From Halomonas icarae (GTDB taxonomy: Bacteria > Pseudomonadota > Gammaproteobacteria > Pseudomonadales > Halomonadaceae), in NCBI RefSeq assembly GCF_009901955.1, contig NZ_WUTS01000001.1:2348877-2412876 (forward strand): a stretch of DNA of 64,000 nucleotides. The letters run 5' to 3'. The notes under the pieces were generated by a model. It was not told where the DNA came from. It made no database searches and worked only from the letters and a program-made list of their open reading frames with translations. Numbering within the stretch: the stretch's first letter is position 1; every line of letters begins with the position of its first letter. Positions 27,752 through 36,595 of the stretch are shown piece after piece. The translations under genes and the position numbers were made by a program.

Positions 27752-28162
27752 TTGCGAGGTGGGCGCCAGTCCATGGTTGGCCATTGTTACCTGGTAACGG
27801 CGGTAACAATGGGCCGACAGGCGAGGTTTATCGAATTCCAGAACGCCGCCCACGCCAGCTGCAGTTTCTATTCAGAATCGGTGCGTCGCCACGCTGACAC
27901 CCTGGCCTTCGTCGTGATGCCTGACCATATTCACTGGCTCCTGCAGGTCGAGGGAAGCCTTTCGGAGGCGGTGAGAATCTACAAGGCCCTGGTGTCATGC
28001 CGTGTCGGCTCCAGGCTCTGGCAGGATGGCTTTCATGATCATGGGATCCGCCGTGAGGAAGATCTACGCAAGATTGCCCGTTACATCGTGGGTAATCCGC
28101 TGCGGGCGGGGTTAGTCGACAATATTCTGAATTATCCCTATTGGGATGCAGTCTGGCTTTGA
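27752..28162 (+). CDS. REP-associated tyrosine transposase (RAYT)
   Basis: 136 residues as annotated from TTG. The HUH-nuclease metal motif is MPDHIHWLLQ (His-x-His) and the tyrosine region follows in ARYIVGNPLRAGLV, the two signatures of Y1 REP-associated transposases. The N-terminal GGRQSMVGHCYLVTAVT fits the family start (GRxSxxGxxYxVT). The frame is open 8 codons further, to an ATT at 27728 with GGGGAG 7 bases before it, so the true start may be upstream. It is flanked on both sides by near-identical REP/BIME copies, its expected substrates. Confidence 0.85.
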   Translation: MRGGRQSMVGHCYLVTAVTMGRQARFIEFQNAAHASCSFYSESVRRHADTLAFVVMPDHIHWLLQVEGSLSEAVRIYKALVSCRVGSRLWQDGFHDHGIRREEDLRKIARYIVGNPLRAGLVDNILNYPYWDAVWL

Positions 28163-28208
28163 GTGCGGCTAGTTTTTATCTTCCTGTAGAAAGCTGTCGT
28201 GAGCGGTA

Positions 28209-28393
28209 GGATGGGAGGCCGACTTGGCCGGGGAATGGGCCTCTCATTAAAACTGGCCGGCTCGGTAGCCTGGTGGGAGGCCGGCTGTGCCGGGCGAATG
28301 GAGGCCGAAGGCCTCCCCGGAGATGCCAGAATGTTTCGCAACACCGCTGGGGCGCCTGACGGCGCCTTCGCCCGGGAAACCCGGCCTCCCACC
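28209..28393. repeat. BIME 3, downstream of the RAYT gene
   Basis: A degenerate forward unit (28212-28236) is followed by a full forward unit (28273-28299) and an inverted unit (28367-28393). The module is nearly the same as BIME 2, including the spacer word TGTTTCGCAACACCGCTGGG. Confidence 0.9.
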
Positions 28394-28466
28394 AGAAGCC
28401 ATATGCCTTCTGCCATGGCTCACCGGCCTCCCATCACAAGCCGTAGGTCTCCTGCCACCAAGATCT
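28383..28466. repeat. Decaying 42-bp repeats after BIME 3
   Basis: GGCCTCCCA is repeated at 28383 and 28425, each followed by a CA-rich word and a CTCCTGCC/TTCTGCC motif, giving about two copies of a 42-bp unit that starts with the tail of the inverted REP. Confidence 0.6.
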
Positions 28467-28517
28467 ACTTGGCTGGTGGTTGGGGCTGCTCTTGCTAATG
28501 GCCGGCTCGGGTGCCTG

Positions 28518-28638
28518 GTGGGAGGCCGGCTGTGCCGGGCGAATGGAGGCCGAAGGCCTCCCCAGAGGGGCCAGAGTGTTTCGCAACACCGCTGGGGCGC
28601 CTGACGGCGCCTTCGCCCGGGAAACCCGGCCTCCCATC
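28518..28638. repeat. BIME 4
   Basis: Forward REP at 28518-28543 and inverted REP at 28612-28638, with the same interior as BIMEs 2 and 3. It is the third copy of this module within 1.3 kb around the transposase gene. Confidence 0.9.
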
Positions 28639-28740
28639 ACATAGACCCTAGCCTCTTGCCATGGCTCACCTGCCTCCCACCACATAGTTCCAAGTTTCCT
28701 GCCATGGCCCACTTGCCTCCCGCCTCAAGCCACCTGCTAA
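28629..28740. repeat. Decaying 43-bp repeats before miaE
   Basis: GCCTCCCA/G words at 28629, 28672 and 28715 mark three copies of a 43-bp unit (CACATAG..., CTTGCCATGGCTCAC) that grows out of the inverted REP of BIME 4. Confidence 0.65.
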
Positions 28741-28834
28741 CTGCCACCAAGGTCTAACGCCCTCCTATCCGAGGGCGCTTCGCGCTACCATGGCGTTCTA
28801 ACGTTATCTTCACCCGGTGAGACGCGAACCGATC

Positions 28835-29485
28835 ATGTCCGAGACCCTGTCCGAGCCCGGCGCCGTCAAGAGCGATGCCGAGGCGTTGCTGTCCGATGAG
28901 TTGCTGGCGTTCCTTGGCTGCCGTACCCCCGATGCCTGGGTGGCGTGGGCGCTGGAGAACCCCGAGCTACTGCTGATCGACCACGCCCAGTGCGAGAAGA
29001 AGGCGGCCTCTACCGCCATGAGCCTGCTCTACCGCTATGTGGATCAGCCGCTGCTGCTGACCAAGATGAGCCAGCTGGCCCGCGAGGAGCTGCTGCACTT
29101 CGAGCAGGTGGTCAAGCTGATGGAGGCCCGGGGCATCGTCTATCGTCATCTCACAGCCTCGCGCTATGCCGAGGGGCTGCGTCGCCATGTGCGTGCCAAT
29201 GACCCCGAGCGGTTGGTCGATATCCTGATCATCGGCGCCCTGATCGAGGCGCGCAGCTGCGAGCGCTTCGCGCGGCTGATTCCTCACCTGGATAAGGAAC
29301 TTGCCAAGTTCTATCGCACTCTGGTTAAGTCAGAGGGGCGCCACTACGAGGACTACCTGATGCTGGCACGGCATCTCAGTGACGCTCCTGTGGAGTCACG
29401 CATTGCCTTCTTCGCCGCGCGCGAAGCTGAGCTGATACAAGAGCCGGATACGGCCTTTCGTTTTCACAGCGGTGTGCCGGCCTGA
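28835..29485 (+). CDS. miaE: tRNA-(ms2io6A)-hydroxylase
   Basis: 216 residues from the ATG at 28835; a GTG at 28817 is possible and neither start has a clear ribosome site. It is a ferritin-like di-iron protein: REELLHFEQVV, IEARSCERF and SEGRHYEDY supply the E/ExxH iron ligands. The opening LLAFLGCRTPDAWV is typical of MiaE, which hydroxylates the isopentenyl group of ms2i6A37 in tRNA. It is followed after 32 bases by the large regulator gene. Confidence 0.9.
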   Translation: MSETLSEPGAVKSDAEALLSDELLAFLGCRTPDAWVAWALENPELLLIDHAQCEKKAASTAMSLLYRYVDQPLLLTKMSQLAREELLHFEQVVKLMEARGIVYRHLTASRYAEGLRRHVRANDPERLVDILIIGALIEARSCERFARLIPHLDKELAKFYRTLVKSEGRHYEDYLMLARHLSDAPVESRIAFFAAREAELIQEPDTAFRFHSGVPA

Positions 29486-29517
29486 TCCCGGCTAGCCGTC
29501 AAGGACGCAGGAATACC

Positions 29518-32500
29518 ATGATGCGGGATGCTTCCGACGCAGCCGATACCCCTACCGCGGTGCGGTTGACACTCTTCGGCCACTTCTCGCTCTCTCTCGG
29601 CGAGGACGCGCTGACCCAGTTCAGCTACGACAAGGTCAAGGCGCTGCTGGTCTACCTGCTGCTGCATCACCAGCCGGTCAGTCGCGCGACCCTGGCAGAG
29701 CTGCTCTGGCCCGACCAGGGGCTCTCGTCGGGACGCACCAATCTGCGCCATGCGCTGCACTGCCTGCGCCAGTCTTTGGGAGAGCACGCCGATGAGGTGC
29801 TGGTCGTCTCGCGTCAGACCATCGCCTTCCAGCTGCCTTCGCACTGGAGCCTCGACCTGCACGATATCCACCAGCTGCTCGATGGCGAGCGCGACCTGGC
29901 GACCCTGGAATCCCTGCTCGCGCACTACCAGGGTGACCTGGTGGGGGAGTTGCAGATCAGCCACTGCCCCGAGTTTCAGCGCTGGCTGGTGCAGGTGCGC
30001 AACGACTGGCGTCAGCGGGTGATTCGCTTCGCCGAAGGGGTGCTGGAGCGCTTCGATAGCGTGCCCGATACGTTGCTCGAGGAGCTGGTCAATCGCTTCT
30101 CGGGCTACGGCCCCTTCCACGAGCGTCTGGTTCGCCAGCTTGCCGAACAGGGCCAGCTGGCCGCGGCCCATGAGCAGTACAACGCCTATCTGCAGCTGCT
30201 GGCGCTCTCCGGCCAGCAGCCCGAGGCCGGCTTCCTGCAGCTGGCGCGCTACTGGTCCGACGCTCAGTCCGATGCCAGCGCCGCCGCCGGCCTCGGCTTC
30301 TCGCGCACTCTCGCCCCGGACAGCTCGCCGCTGCGGGAAGATGAGATCGAGCAGCGTCAGCTCTCGGTGATGGCCATCCGCCTGCGTCTCAAGGCCGATC
30401 TCTCGACCCGCTCCTCCAGCCGCACCTGCCTGATGCTGCAGTTCGAGTTGATGCGCTGGCTGGAGGAGCAGTGCCACCACCTGGGGGGCTTCTGGTTGCC
30501 CGGCGCCACCGGCGGGCTGGGGCTGGCCTGCTTCGGCACCCACGGCCCGACGCATCAGCTGGCCGAGCTGGTGGCGCTCTATGAACACTGCCGCCGCATG
30601 CTGCCGGAAGAGTCGGCGCGCCACTGGACGGGGGAGGGCGAGCCGCCGCTTATCGAGCTCGCCGCCGGCCTCAACAGCGGCCGAGTGATCTATCTGCCCG
30701 AGCGCCGCCTGGTCGACCCGCTGGGACAGGTCACCCAGGGCTCGCTTGAGTTGATGAGCGCCGCCGAAGGCAACGAGCTGGTGATCTCCCAGGAGGCCAG
30801 CCAGCATATGCCGCCGGCGCTCGACCTGCAGCCACGGCTGAGCTCACGCCTGGTGGCCAGCGATGGTCGGGTGCGCCTGCGCGCTCTGGTGCTTGGTGCG
30901 AATGAAGGCGGACGCGAAGCCTTGCCGCCGAGCCTGGTCGGCCGCGAGACCCAGCTGCGCACGCTGCGCGACGCCCTGGCCCGTGCCGGCATCGGCCTGC
31001 GGCAGAGCGTGCTGGTTCGCGGCCCCTCGGGCATGGGCAAGTCGGCACTGATGGTCGGCTTCCGCCAGCTCGAGCAGAGCCGCGATGCCGCCATCTGCTG
31101 GCAGCCCACCACGCGGCTCTCGGTGCAGGAGCCCTACGGGGTGGCACGCAAGCTGCTGCGCTGGCATCTGGGGCGCGAACTGGATATCAAGCGCCAGGAT
31201 GCCAGGCGTCAGGATGCCAGGCGCCAGGATGCCAGGCGTCAGGATATCAGGCGCCAGGATAACGAACACCTGGATGCCGAGAGCCTGGCCAATCTGTGCC
31301 AGCGCCTGGGGTTGCCGGAACCCGATGAGGCCCGCCGAACGCTGCTCGAGGATGCCATGGGGGTCCATGAGTCGCGTGTCGGCAACGAGCACGCCCAGAG
31401 CGGCGAGGCGGTGGAGCTGGTGGTGGACCTGGCCCAGCGTCTGATCGGCCAGATCGCCGTCGAGCGTACCCTGGTGCTGATGATCGACGATCTGCAGTGG
31501 CTCGACGAGCTCAGCCTCAAGGTGCTGGCGGGGCTGCAGGCGCGTCTGCCCATCAACTGCGCCTTCATGCTGGTGGCCAGCCACCATGGCCGCGAAGGGC
31601 TGCCCGCCAAGCTGCACTGGGACCAGCAGGTCAGCCTCGGCAAGCTCGACGCCATGCACGCCTCGCGGCTGCTCTCCCAGCTGGCCCGGCGCTATCGTCT
31701 GCACATCAGCCCACGCCTGCGCGGCCAGATCATCGAGCGCTGCGATGGCGTGCCGCTCTATCTTCAGGAGATCGTGCGGCGTGTCGAGATGGATCGTCGC
31801 GAGGGGCGCAGCGTGCAGCTCGACGAGCTGCCCCACGGCCTGCTCGGCCTGCTGGCCAGTCGCATCGACCAGCTCGATGGCGATCGAGAGGTGGCGCATA
31901 TCGCCGCGGTGCTGGGGCGCCGCTTCCGCTACGACTTCCTGGCCGAATGCAGCGAGTTCGACGGCCAGCGCCTGACGCGTGCCCTCGAGCAGATGCGTCA
32001 CCTGGACATCATCGAGCCCGCCGAGGGCGACGACACCGGTCGCGAGTTCCAGTTTACCCATCAGCTGCTGCAGGAGGCGGCCTATCTCTCCTGCCCGCGG
32101 GATATACGTACCGCCATCCACCGCCAGGTGGTCGCGCTGATCGAAGAGCGCTTCCCGATGTGGATCAGTCGCCACCCGGGCGACTTCGCTACCCATCTGC
32201 GGCGCAGCGGCCACTACGCCCGCGGCGCCCGCTACTACGAGCTGGCGGCCCGCGAGGCGCTCAAGGTCAGCGCCAACCGTACCGCCCTGAAGATGGCCGA
32301 CCTCGGCCTGGTCAGCCTGCGTCAGGTAGAGGGCCAGACCGAACGCGAGATCAGCCTGCTGACGGTGCGCGGCCAGGCGGCCTTCGCCCTGGAGGGGCAT
32401 GGTTCACCCACCGCCCACGAGAGCTTCGTGCGCGCCCGTGAGCTGATCAAGGCGCTGGCCGAGGAGGGCGAGAGCGTCGACCTGGAGCAGGCCTTCCTGG

Positions 32501-33519
32501 TCAAGTGGGGGCTCTGGGTGGGCTGCAGCCAGCGCCACGCCCATGCCGACGCCTTCCGCCTGGCCGCCGCCCTGGCCGACCTCGCCCGCAAGATCGGCGA
32601 TGTGCGCTATGCCCGCCTCGCCGAATATGCCCAGGCCAGCTGTGAATACTGGGCCGGGCGTATCCCGCTCGCCCATGACCATCTCGACGAGATCAATCCC
32701 CTCGAGTCGGAGATGATGATCGAATGGCTGCCGTTCTCCGACCACCCCCAGGTGGCCGCGGCCTGTTTCCAGGGCTGGGCACTCTGCCTGCGCGGCGACT
32801 ACCGCCGCGCCGAGTCCCAGGTCGAGTCGGCGATTCGCCTTGCCGAACGCATCGGCCACCCCGGCAGCCTGGCCATGGCGCTGCTGTATGCCGCCACGCT
32901 CTACCGTCAGCTGGGTCATGTGCATCTGGCGACCGACCGCGCCGAGCGCGCCCATCGGTTGACCGGCACCCCCGATCTGCACCTGTGGCAGGTGGCGGCC
33001 AGAAGCGTGCTTGGCTGGCAGCGGGCCATCGCCGGTGATCGCGAGGGCCTTGCCAAGGTCGATGCCACCCTCGAGGAGCTCACCGAGCTGACCGGACGCG
33101 ACCACTACGCCCGCCCCTCGCTATGGTATGTCGATGCCTGCATGGCGCTGGGCGAGTATGCCCGCGCCGAGGAGTATCTCGACCAGGCCCTGGTGCTCGC
33201 TCGCGAGCGCTCCACGCTGTTTGTTCCCGAACTCGCCATCCAGCTGGCTCGGGTGCGCCACCGCCTCGGTCATTCGCGGGAAGAGCTCGTGGCGCTGATC
33301 GAACTGGCCCTGAACGATGCCCGCGAGGATGGCAACCTGCATCTGCAGATCATCGCCCTGGAGGCCTGGCTGACCCTCGTCGACCCCGCCGACGCCAATG
33401 CCCGGCAGGAGTTCCGCCGCCTGCTCGCCGAGATCAGCTACAGCGACGCCCCCATCCTCACCCGCTGGCACAGCCTGCTCGACCGCGCCCAGCCCCGCGC
33501 CGTGGATACCGCCCTGTAG
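29518..33519 (+). CDS. Large BTAD-type regulator with AAA ATPase and helical repeats
   Basis: 1333 residues. Order: winged-helix DNA-binding domain with the SARP-like start VRLTLFGHFSLSLGEDALTQ (about 15-100), a bacterial transcriptional activation domain (about 110-250), a cyclase-like region (about 275-460, with ELAAGLNSGRVIYLPERRLV), an ATPase with Walker A RGPSGMGKSAL (about 502) and Walker B LVLMIDDLQWLDEL (about 650), then a long TPR-like C-terminal half. A polar RQDAR repeat sits within the ATPase domain. It is a STAND-type signalling regulator; ligand and targets are unknown. Confidence 0.82.
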   Translation: MMRDASDAADTPTAVRLTLFGHFSLSLGEDALTQFSYDKVKALLVYLLLHHQPVSRATLAELLWPDQGLSSGRTNLRHALHCLRQSLGEHADEVLVVSRQTIAFQLPSHWSLDLHDIHQLLDGERDLATLESLLAHYQGDLVGELQISHCPEFQRWLVQVRNDWRQRVIRFAEGVLERFDSVPDTLLEELVNRFSGYGPFHERLVRQLAEQGQLAAAHEQYNAYLQLLALSGQQPEAGFLQLARYWSDAQSDASAAAGLGFSRTLAPDSSPLREDEIEQRQLSVMAIRLRLKADLSTRSSSRTCLMLQFELMRWLEEQCHHLGGFWLPGATGGLGLACFGTHGPTHQLAELVALYEHCRRMLPEESARHWTGEGEPPLIELAAGLNSGRVIYLPERRLVDPLGQVTQGSLELMSAAEGNELVISQEASQHMPPALDLQPRLSSRLVASDGRVRLRALVLGANEGGREALPPSLVGRETQLRTLRDALARAGIGLRQSVLVRGPSGMGKSALMVGFRQLEQSRDAAICWQPTTRLSVQEPYGVARKLLRWHLGRELDIKRQDARRQDARRQDARRQDIRRQDNEHLDAESLANLCQRLGLPEPDEARRTLLEDAMGVHESRVGNEHAQSGEAVELVVDLAQRLIGQIAVERTLVLMIDDLQWLDELSLKVLAGLQARLPINCAFMLVASHHGREGLPAKLHWDQQVSLGKLDAMHASRLLSQLARRYRLHISPRLRGQIIERCDGVPLYLQEIVRRVEMDRREGRSVQLDELPHGLLGLLASRIDQLDGDREVAHIAAVLGRRFRYDFLAECSEFDGQRLTRALEQMRHLDIIEPAEGDDTGREFQFTHQLLQEAAYLSCPRDIRTAIHRQVVALIEERFPMWISRHPGDFATHLRRSGHYARGARYYELAAREALKVSANRTALKMADLGLVSLRQVEGQTEREISLLTVRGQAAFALEGHGSPTAHESFVRARELIKALAEEGESVDLEQAFLVKWGLWVGCSQRHAHADAFRLAAALADLARKIGDVRYARLAEYAQASCEYWAGRIPLAHDHLDEINPLESEMMIEWLPFSDHPQVAAACFQGWALCLRGDYRRAESQVESAIRLAERIGHPGSLAMALLYAATLYRQLGHVHLATDRAERAHRLTGTPDLHLWQVAARSVLGWQRAIAGDREGLAKVDATLEELTELTGRDHYARPSLWYVDACMALGEYARAEEYLDQALVLARERSTLFVPELAIQLARVRHRLGHSREELVALIELALNDAREDGNLHLQIIALEAWLTLVDPADANARQEFRRLLAEISYSDAPILTRWHSLLDRAQPRAVDTAL
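31192..31260 (+). repeat. In-frame 15-bp tandem repeat (RQDAR)
   Basis: CGCCAGGATGCCAGG and near variants are repeated about 4.6 times, encoding RQDAR units within the ATPase domain, about 50 codons after Walker A. The 15-bp period keeps the frame. Copies differ by C/T in CGC/CGT and one GCC to ATC change. Confidence 0.95.
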
Positions 33520-33570
33520 CCCTGTGTTGTCGGAGGAGCTGGTCCGCCGAAGCGGTTTCGCATCGCGACG

Positions 33571-33787
33571 GGAGGCTGGGTTTCATTGTGGCAGGTCGGC
33601 TCTCATTGAGGGAAATCGGGGCTCATTGTGGGAGGCCGGGGCTGATTTTGGGAGGCTGGGATTCAGTGTGGGAGGCCGGCTCTGCCGGGCGAATGGAGGC
33701 CGCAGGCCTCCCCGGTTGGGTCAGAAAAATGCGACAAGACTAACGGGCGCCTGACGGCGCCATCGCCCGGGGAACCCGGCCTCCCAC
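33571..33787. repeat. BIME 5 with degenerate leading repeats
   Basis: Decayed GTGGGAGGC-like words at roughly 20-30 bp intervals (33571-33660) lead into a full forward REP at 33667-33692 and an inverted REP at 33762-33787. The interior hairpin is AATGGAGGCCGCAGGCCTCC. Confidence 0.85.
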
Positions 33788-33932
33788 AGGTTGGTGACCC
33801 CCCCCAGTGAGTAGCGCAAGGCCTCCTTGGGTGGTGCTCCCGGAGTCAATGGGTTCATCGCAAACTGGCGTAAATCCGTTCGGTAGTGAGTATTGGGAAG
33901 CTGGAGCTTATTGTGGGTGGCCGGGGCTCCTT

Positions 33933-33982
33933 GTGGGAGGCCGGCTCTGCCGGGCGAATGGAGGCCGCAGGCCTCCCCGGCT
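33933..33982 (+). repeat. Single forward REP upstream of ugd
   Basis: One forward unit (33933-33958) followed by the GGAGGCCGCAGGCCTCC hairpin, with no inverted partner, 57 bases before the ugd start. A degenerate GTGGGTGGCC copy precedes it. Confidence 0.85.
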
Positions 33983-34039
33983 GGGCGTCACCCTGCGATG
34001 AATCAATCAATGACGTAACGAACACTGAAAGGAATCGCC

Positions 34040-35206
34040 ATGAAGATCGCCGTCGCCGGTACCGGCTATGTGGGCCTCTCCAATGCCATGCTGCTGGCCC
34101 AGCACAACGACGTGGTCGCGCTGGATGTTGTTCCGGAGAAGGTCGAGTCCCTCAATGCCGGCATCTCGCCCATCGAGGATGCCGAGATCAGCGAGTTTCT
34201 CGCCAACCGAGCGCTCTCCTTCACGGCCACGCTCGACAAGGAGGCCGCCTACCGCGAGGCGGACTTCGTCCTGATCGCCACGCCCACCGACTACGACCCG
34301 CGCACCAACCACTTCGATACCTCAAGCGTCGAGGCGGTGATCCAGGATGTGCGCGACATCAACCCCGCCGCGGTGATGGTGATCAAGTCCACCGTGCCGG
34401 TGGGCTTCACCGCCGACGCCTGCCGCCGCTATGGCACCGAAAACCTGCTCTTCTCGCCGGAGTTTCTGCGTGAGGGCAGGGCGCTTTACGACAACCTCCA
34501 CCCCTCGCGGATCATCGTGGGCGAACGCTCCGCCCGCGCCGAGGCATTTGCGGGGCTGCTGACCGAGGGCGCGGTGAAGGAGGAGATCCCGGTGCTGTTT
34601 ACCAACAGCACCGAGGCCGAGGCGATCAAGCTGTTCGCCAATACCTTCCTCGCCATGCGGGTGGCCTACTTCAACGAGCTGGATACCTACGCCGAGACCC
34701 ATGGCCTGGACACTCGCCAGATCATCGAGGGGGTGGGGCTCGACCCGCGCATCGGCAGCCACTACAACAACCCGAGCTTCGGCTACGGTGGCTACTGCCT
34801 GCCCAAGGACACCAAGCAGCTGCTGGCCAACTATGAGAACGTGCCCAGCAACATGATCCAGGCGGTGGTGGATGCCAACCGCACCCGCAAGGACTTTATC
34901 GCCGAGCAGGTGCTGGCGCGCCGACCGAGTGTAGTGGGCGTCTACCGCTTGATCATGAAATCCGGCTCCGACAACTTCCGCGCCAGCGCCATGCAGGGGG
35001 TGATGAAGCGCCTCAAGGCCAAGGGCATCGAGGTGATCGTCTATGAACCGGTGCTGGAGGAGGAGGCCTTCTACGGCTCTCGTGTTCTGCGCGACCTCGA
35101 CGCCTTCAAGGCGGAGGCCGAGGTGATCCTCAGCAACCGCATGGCCGATGAGCTCGCCGACGTGGCCGAGAAGGTCTACACCCGGGACCTCTTCGGCAGC
35201 GATTGA
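34040..35206 (+). CDS. ugd: UDP-glucose 6-dehydrogenase
   Basis: 388 residues, the same length as E. coli Ugd. N-terminal NAD fold [20 protein letters not shown], catalytic Cys in [15 protein letters not shown] (about 250-264), C-terminal UDP-binding domain. It oxidises UDP-glucose to UDP-glucuronate, a capsule and LPS precursor. AAGGA lies 8 bases before the ATG. It lies just before the polysaccharide cluster but is separated from it by cysQ on the other strand. Confidence 0.95.
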   Translation: MKIAVAGTGYVGLSNAMLLAQHNDVVALDVVPEKVESLNAGISPIEDAEISEFLANRALSFTATLDKEAAYREADFVLIATPTDYDPRTNHFDTSSVEAVIQDVRDINPAAVMVIKSTVPVGFTADACRRYGTENLLFSPEFLREGRALYDNLHPSRIIVGERSARAEAFAGLLTEGAVKEEIPVLFTNSTEAEAIKLFANTFLAMRVAYFNELDTYAETHGLDTRQIIEGVGLDPRIGSHYNNPSFGYGGYCLPKDTKQLLANYENVPSNMIQAVVDANRTRKDFIAEQVLARRPSVVGVYRLIMKSGSDNFRASAMQGVMKRLKAKGIEVIVYEPVLEEEAFYGSRVLRDLDAFKAEAEVILSNRMADELADVAEKVYTRDLFGSD

Positions 35207-35278
35207 GTCGGTATGGCGGTCGGGACAGTACTGGCCGGAACAGCCCCGGTTGGGACTGACCCGCCCTATCTACCTCTA

Positions 35279-36064
35279 TCAGTGGCCCCAGACGATAAAG
35301 TGGGGGTTCAGCGTGTCGCCGGGTGTGGCGTAGCCGAGCGGCTCGCCCTCCAGGGTCACCACCCGACCGCCGGCCTGCTCGACCACCGCCTGGGCGGCGC
35401 CGGTGTCCCACAGGCAGGTAGGCCCGAGGCGCGGGTAGACATCCGCCACGCCTTCGGCGATCAGGCACAGCTTCAGCGAGCTGCCCATGGGCACCATGTC
35501 GTGGCTGCCGAGTGTCTCCAGCCATTCGGCCAGATCGGGGCTCGGGTGGGAACGGCTGCCCACCACGCGCCACATCGCACCCTCGGCGGGCCTGCCGGCA
35601 ACGCGAATGGTCTGGCGCTGGTTATCCTTGCCTTCACCCCATTCCACCTTGAAGGCCCCCACGCCCTGGGCAGCCAGGTAGGAGACCTCGAGAGCCGGGG
35701 CGACCACCACGCCCAGCACCGGCCGGCCATTCTCGACCAGCGCGATATTGACGGTGAACTCGCCGTTGCGTTTGATGAATTCCTTGGTGCCATCCAGCGG
35801 ATCGACCAGCCAGTAGCGACCATTGGCATCGGCCCCGACGAATCCCTCGGTATCCTCCTCCGAGAGTACGGGTATACTCTCGGGCAGCGCGTTCAGCCCC
35901 GCCACGATCTCCACGTGGGCCGCCTTGTCCGCCTCGGTCAGCTGGCTCCTGTCCGCCTTCTCCTCGATGGAGAAGTCGCGGGAGTAGATGGCCATGATGG
36001 CATCGCCGGCCTTGAGGGCGAGGCGCTCGGCGGCGTCGAGCAATTCAGAAAGATGCAATGACAT
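35279..36064 (-). CDS. cysQ: 3'(2'),5'-bisphosphate nucleotidase
   Basis: 261 residues of the inositol monophosphatase-like family. Metal-binding motifs are SEEDTEG and WLVDPLDGTKEFIKRNGEFTVNIAL, and LWDTGAAQAVVEQAGG lies near the C-terminus. CysQ hydrolyses 3'-phosphoadenosine 5'-phosphate from sulfate assimilation. The ribosome site is weak. A 36-codon frame with a strong ribosome site ends 14 bases upstream and could couple translation. Confidence 0.92.
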   Translation of the reverse strand: MSLHLSELLDAAERLALKAGDAIMAIYSRDFSIEEKADRSQLTEADKAAHVEIVAGLNALPESIPVLSEEDTEGFVGADANGRYWLVDPLDGTKEFIKRNGEFTVNIALVENGRPVLGVVVAPALEVSYLAAQGVGAFKVEWGEGKDNQRQTIRVAGRPAEGAMWRVVGSRSHPSPDLAEWLETLGSHDMVPMGSSLKLCLIAEGVADVYPRLGPTCLWDTGAAQAVVEQAGGRVVTLEGEPLGYATPGDTLNPHFIVWGH

Positions 36065-36078
36065 AAAGGTCTCGATGG

Positions 36079-36189
36079 TTACTGGGATGCAGGAATGACC
36101 GCTCCGGTGCCTCGGCGCCGCATTAGGTTGCGCCGCAGGCGGACCATTGTGGTGGCGATACGGAGGAGCGGCAGTTGTACGATGGGCAT
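36079..36189 (-). CDS. Possible small protein or leader peptide before cysQ
   Basis: 36 codons starting MPIVQLPLLRIATTM and ending GAVIPASQ, highly basic (RLRRNLMRRR). The ATG is preceded by a perfect AGGAGG at 6 bases, stronger than the site of cysQ itself, and the stop lies 14 bases from the cysQ start. I recognise no family. It could be a leader peptide, a small protein or chance. Confidence 0.35.
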   Translation of the reverse strand: MPIVQLPLLRIATTMVRLRRNLMRRRGTGAVIPASQ

Positions 36190-36560
36190 GGATCGCCTCC
36201 TCATCATCTCAAGGCTTGAGGCCGCAGGAAATCCCGGCATGGCACTAGCCTGCATTTTCAATCGCTGAGCCCAATGACAGCCAAGGCAGAATAAGATCAA
36301 GGCCCTGCAACGAACGGTAAAAACCACCCTTGCCTTTGGTTGGCACGAGGGGGGGCAAGGCGCCGCCAAGGGCACTCTTGCCGGAATGAGGCAGGTTGCC
36401 GTCTTGGGGCCTCTAAAACCGTACGCTATCGCTTCTCGGCGTGGAGCCGAAAGGCGAAGTTGCGTAGAATATTGCGCCACCAATGACGATCGTCCTGGCC
36501 AGATGCCCGGCGATGTCTATGTTTCTGAAGGGCATGGGAAGCGCCCGGTTTAAATCCCGG

Positions 36561-36573
36561 GGCGGTAGCGTGC
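36561..36573 (+). promoter_or_regulatory. ops element (JUMPstart core)
   Basis: GGCGGTAGCGTGC, preceded by CCCGG, matches the ops sequence that pauses RNA polymerase and recruits the antiterminator RfaH at the start of long surface-polysaccharide operons. It is 122 bases upstream of the first gene and in the right orientation. The 5' part of the classical 39-bp JUMPstart is poorly conserved. Confidence 0.8.
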
Positions 36574-36595
36574 CTGAAAAAAATTCATGATAAGG

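Noticed and set aside
30844..32400. 518-codon open frame opposite the large regulator gene
   Set aside because: Antisense shadow of a GC-rich gene; no recognisable domain.
36190..36483. Longer upstream extension of the frame before cysQ
   Set aside because: The extension has no start with a ribosome site and an amino acid composition unlike a protein; only the last 36 codons have a good initiation site.
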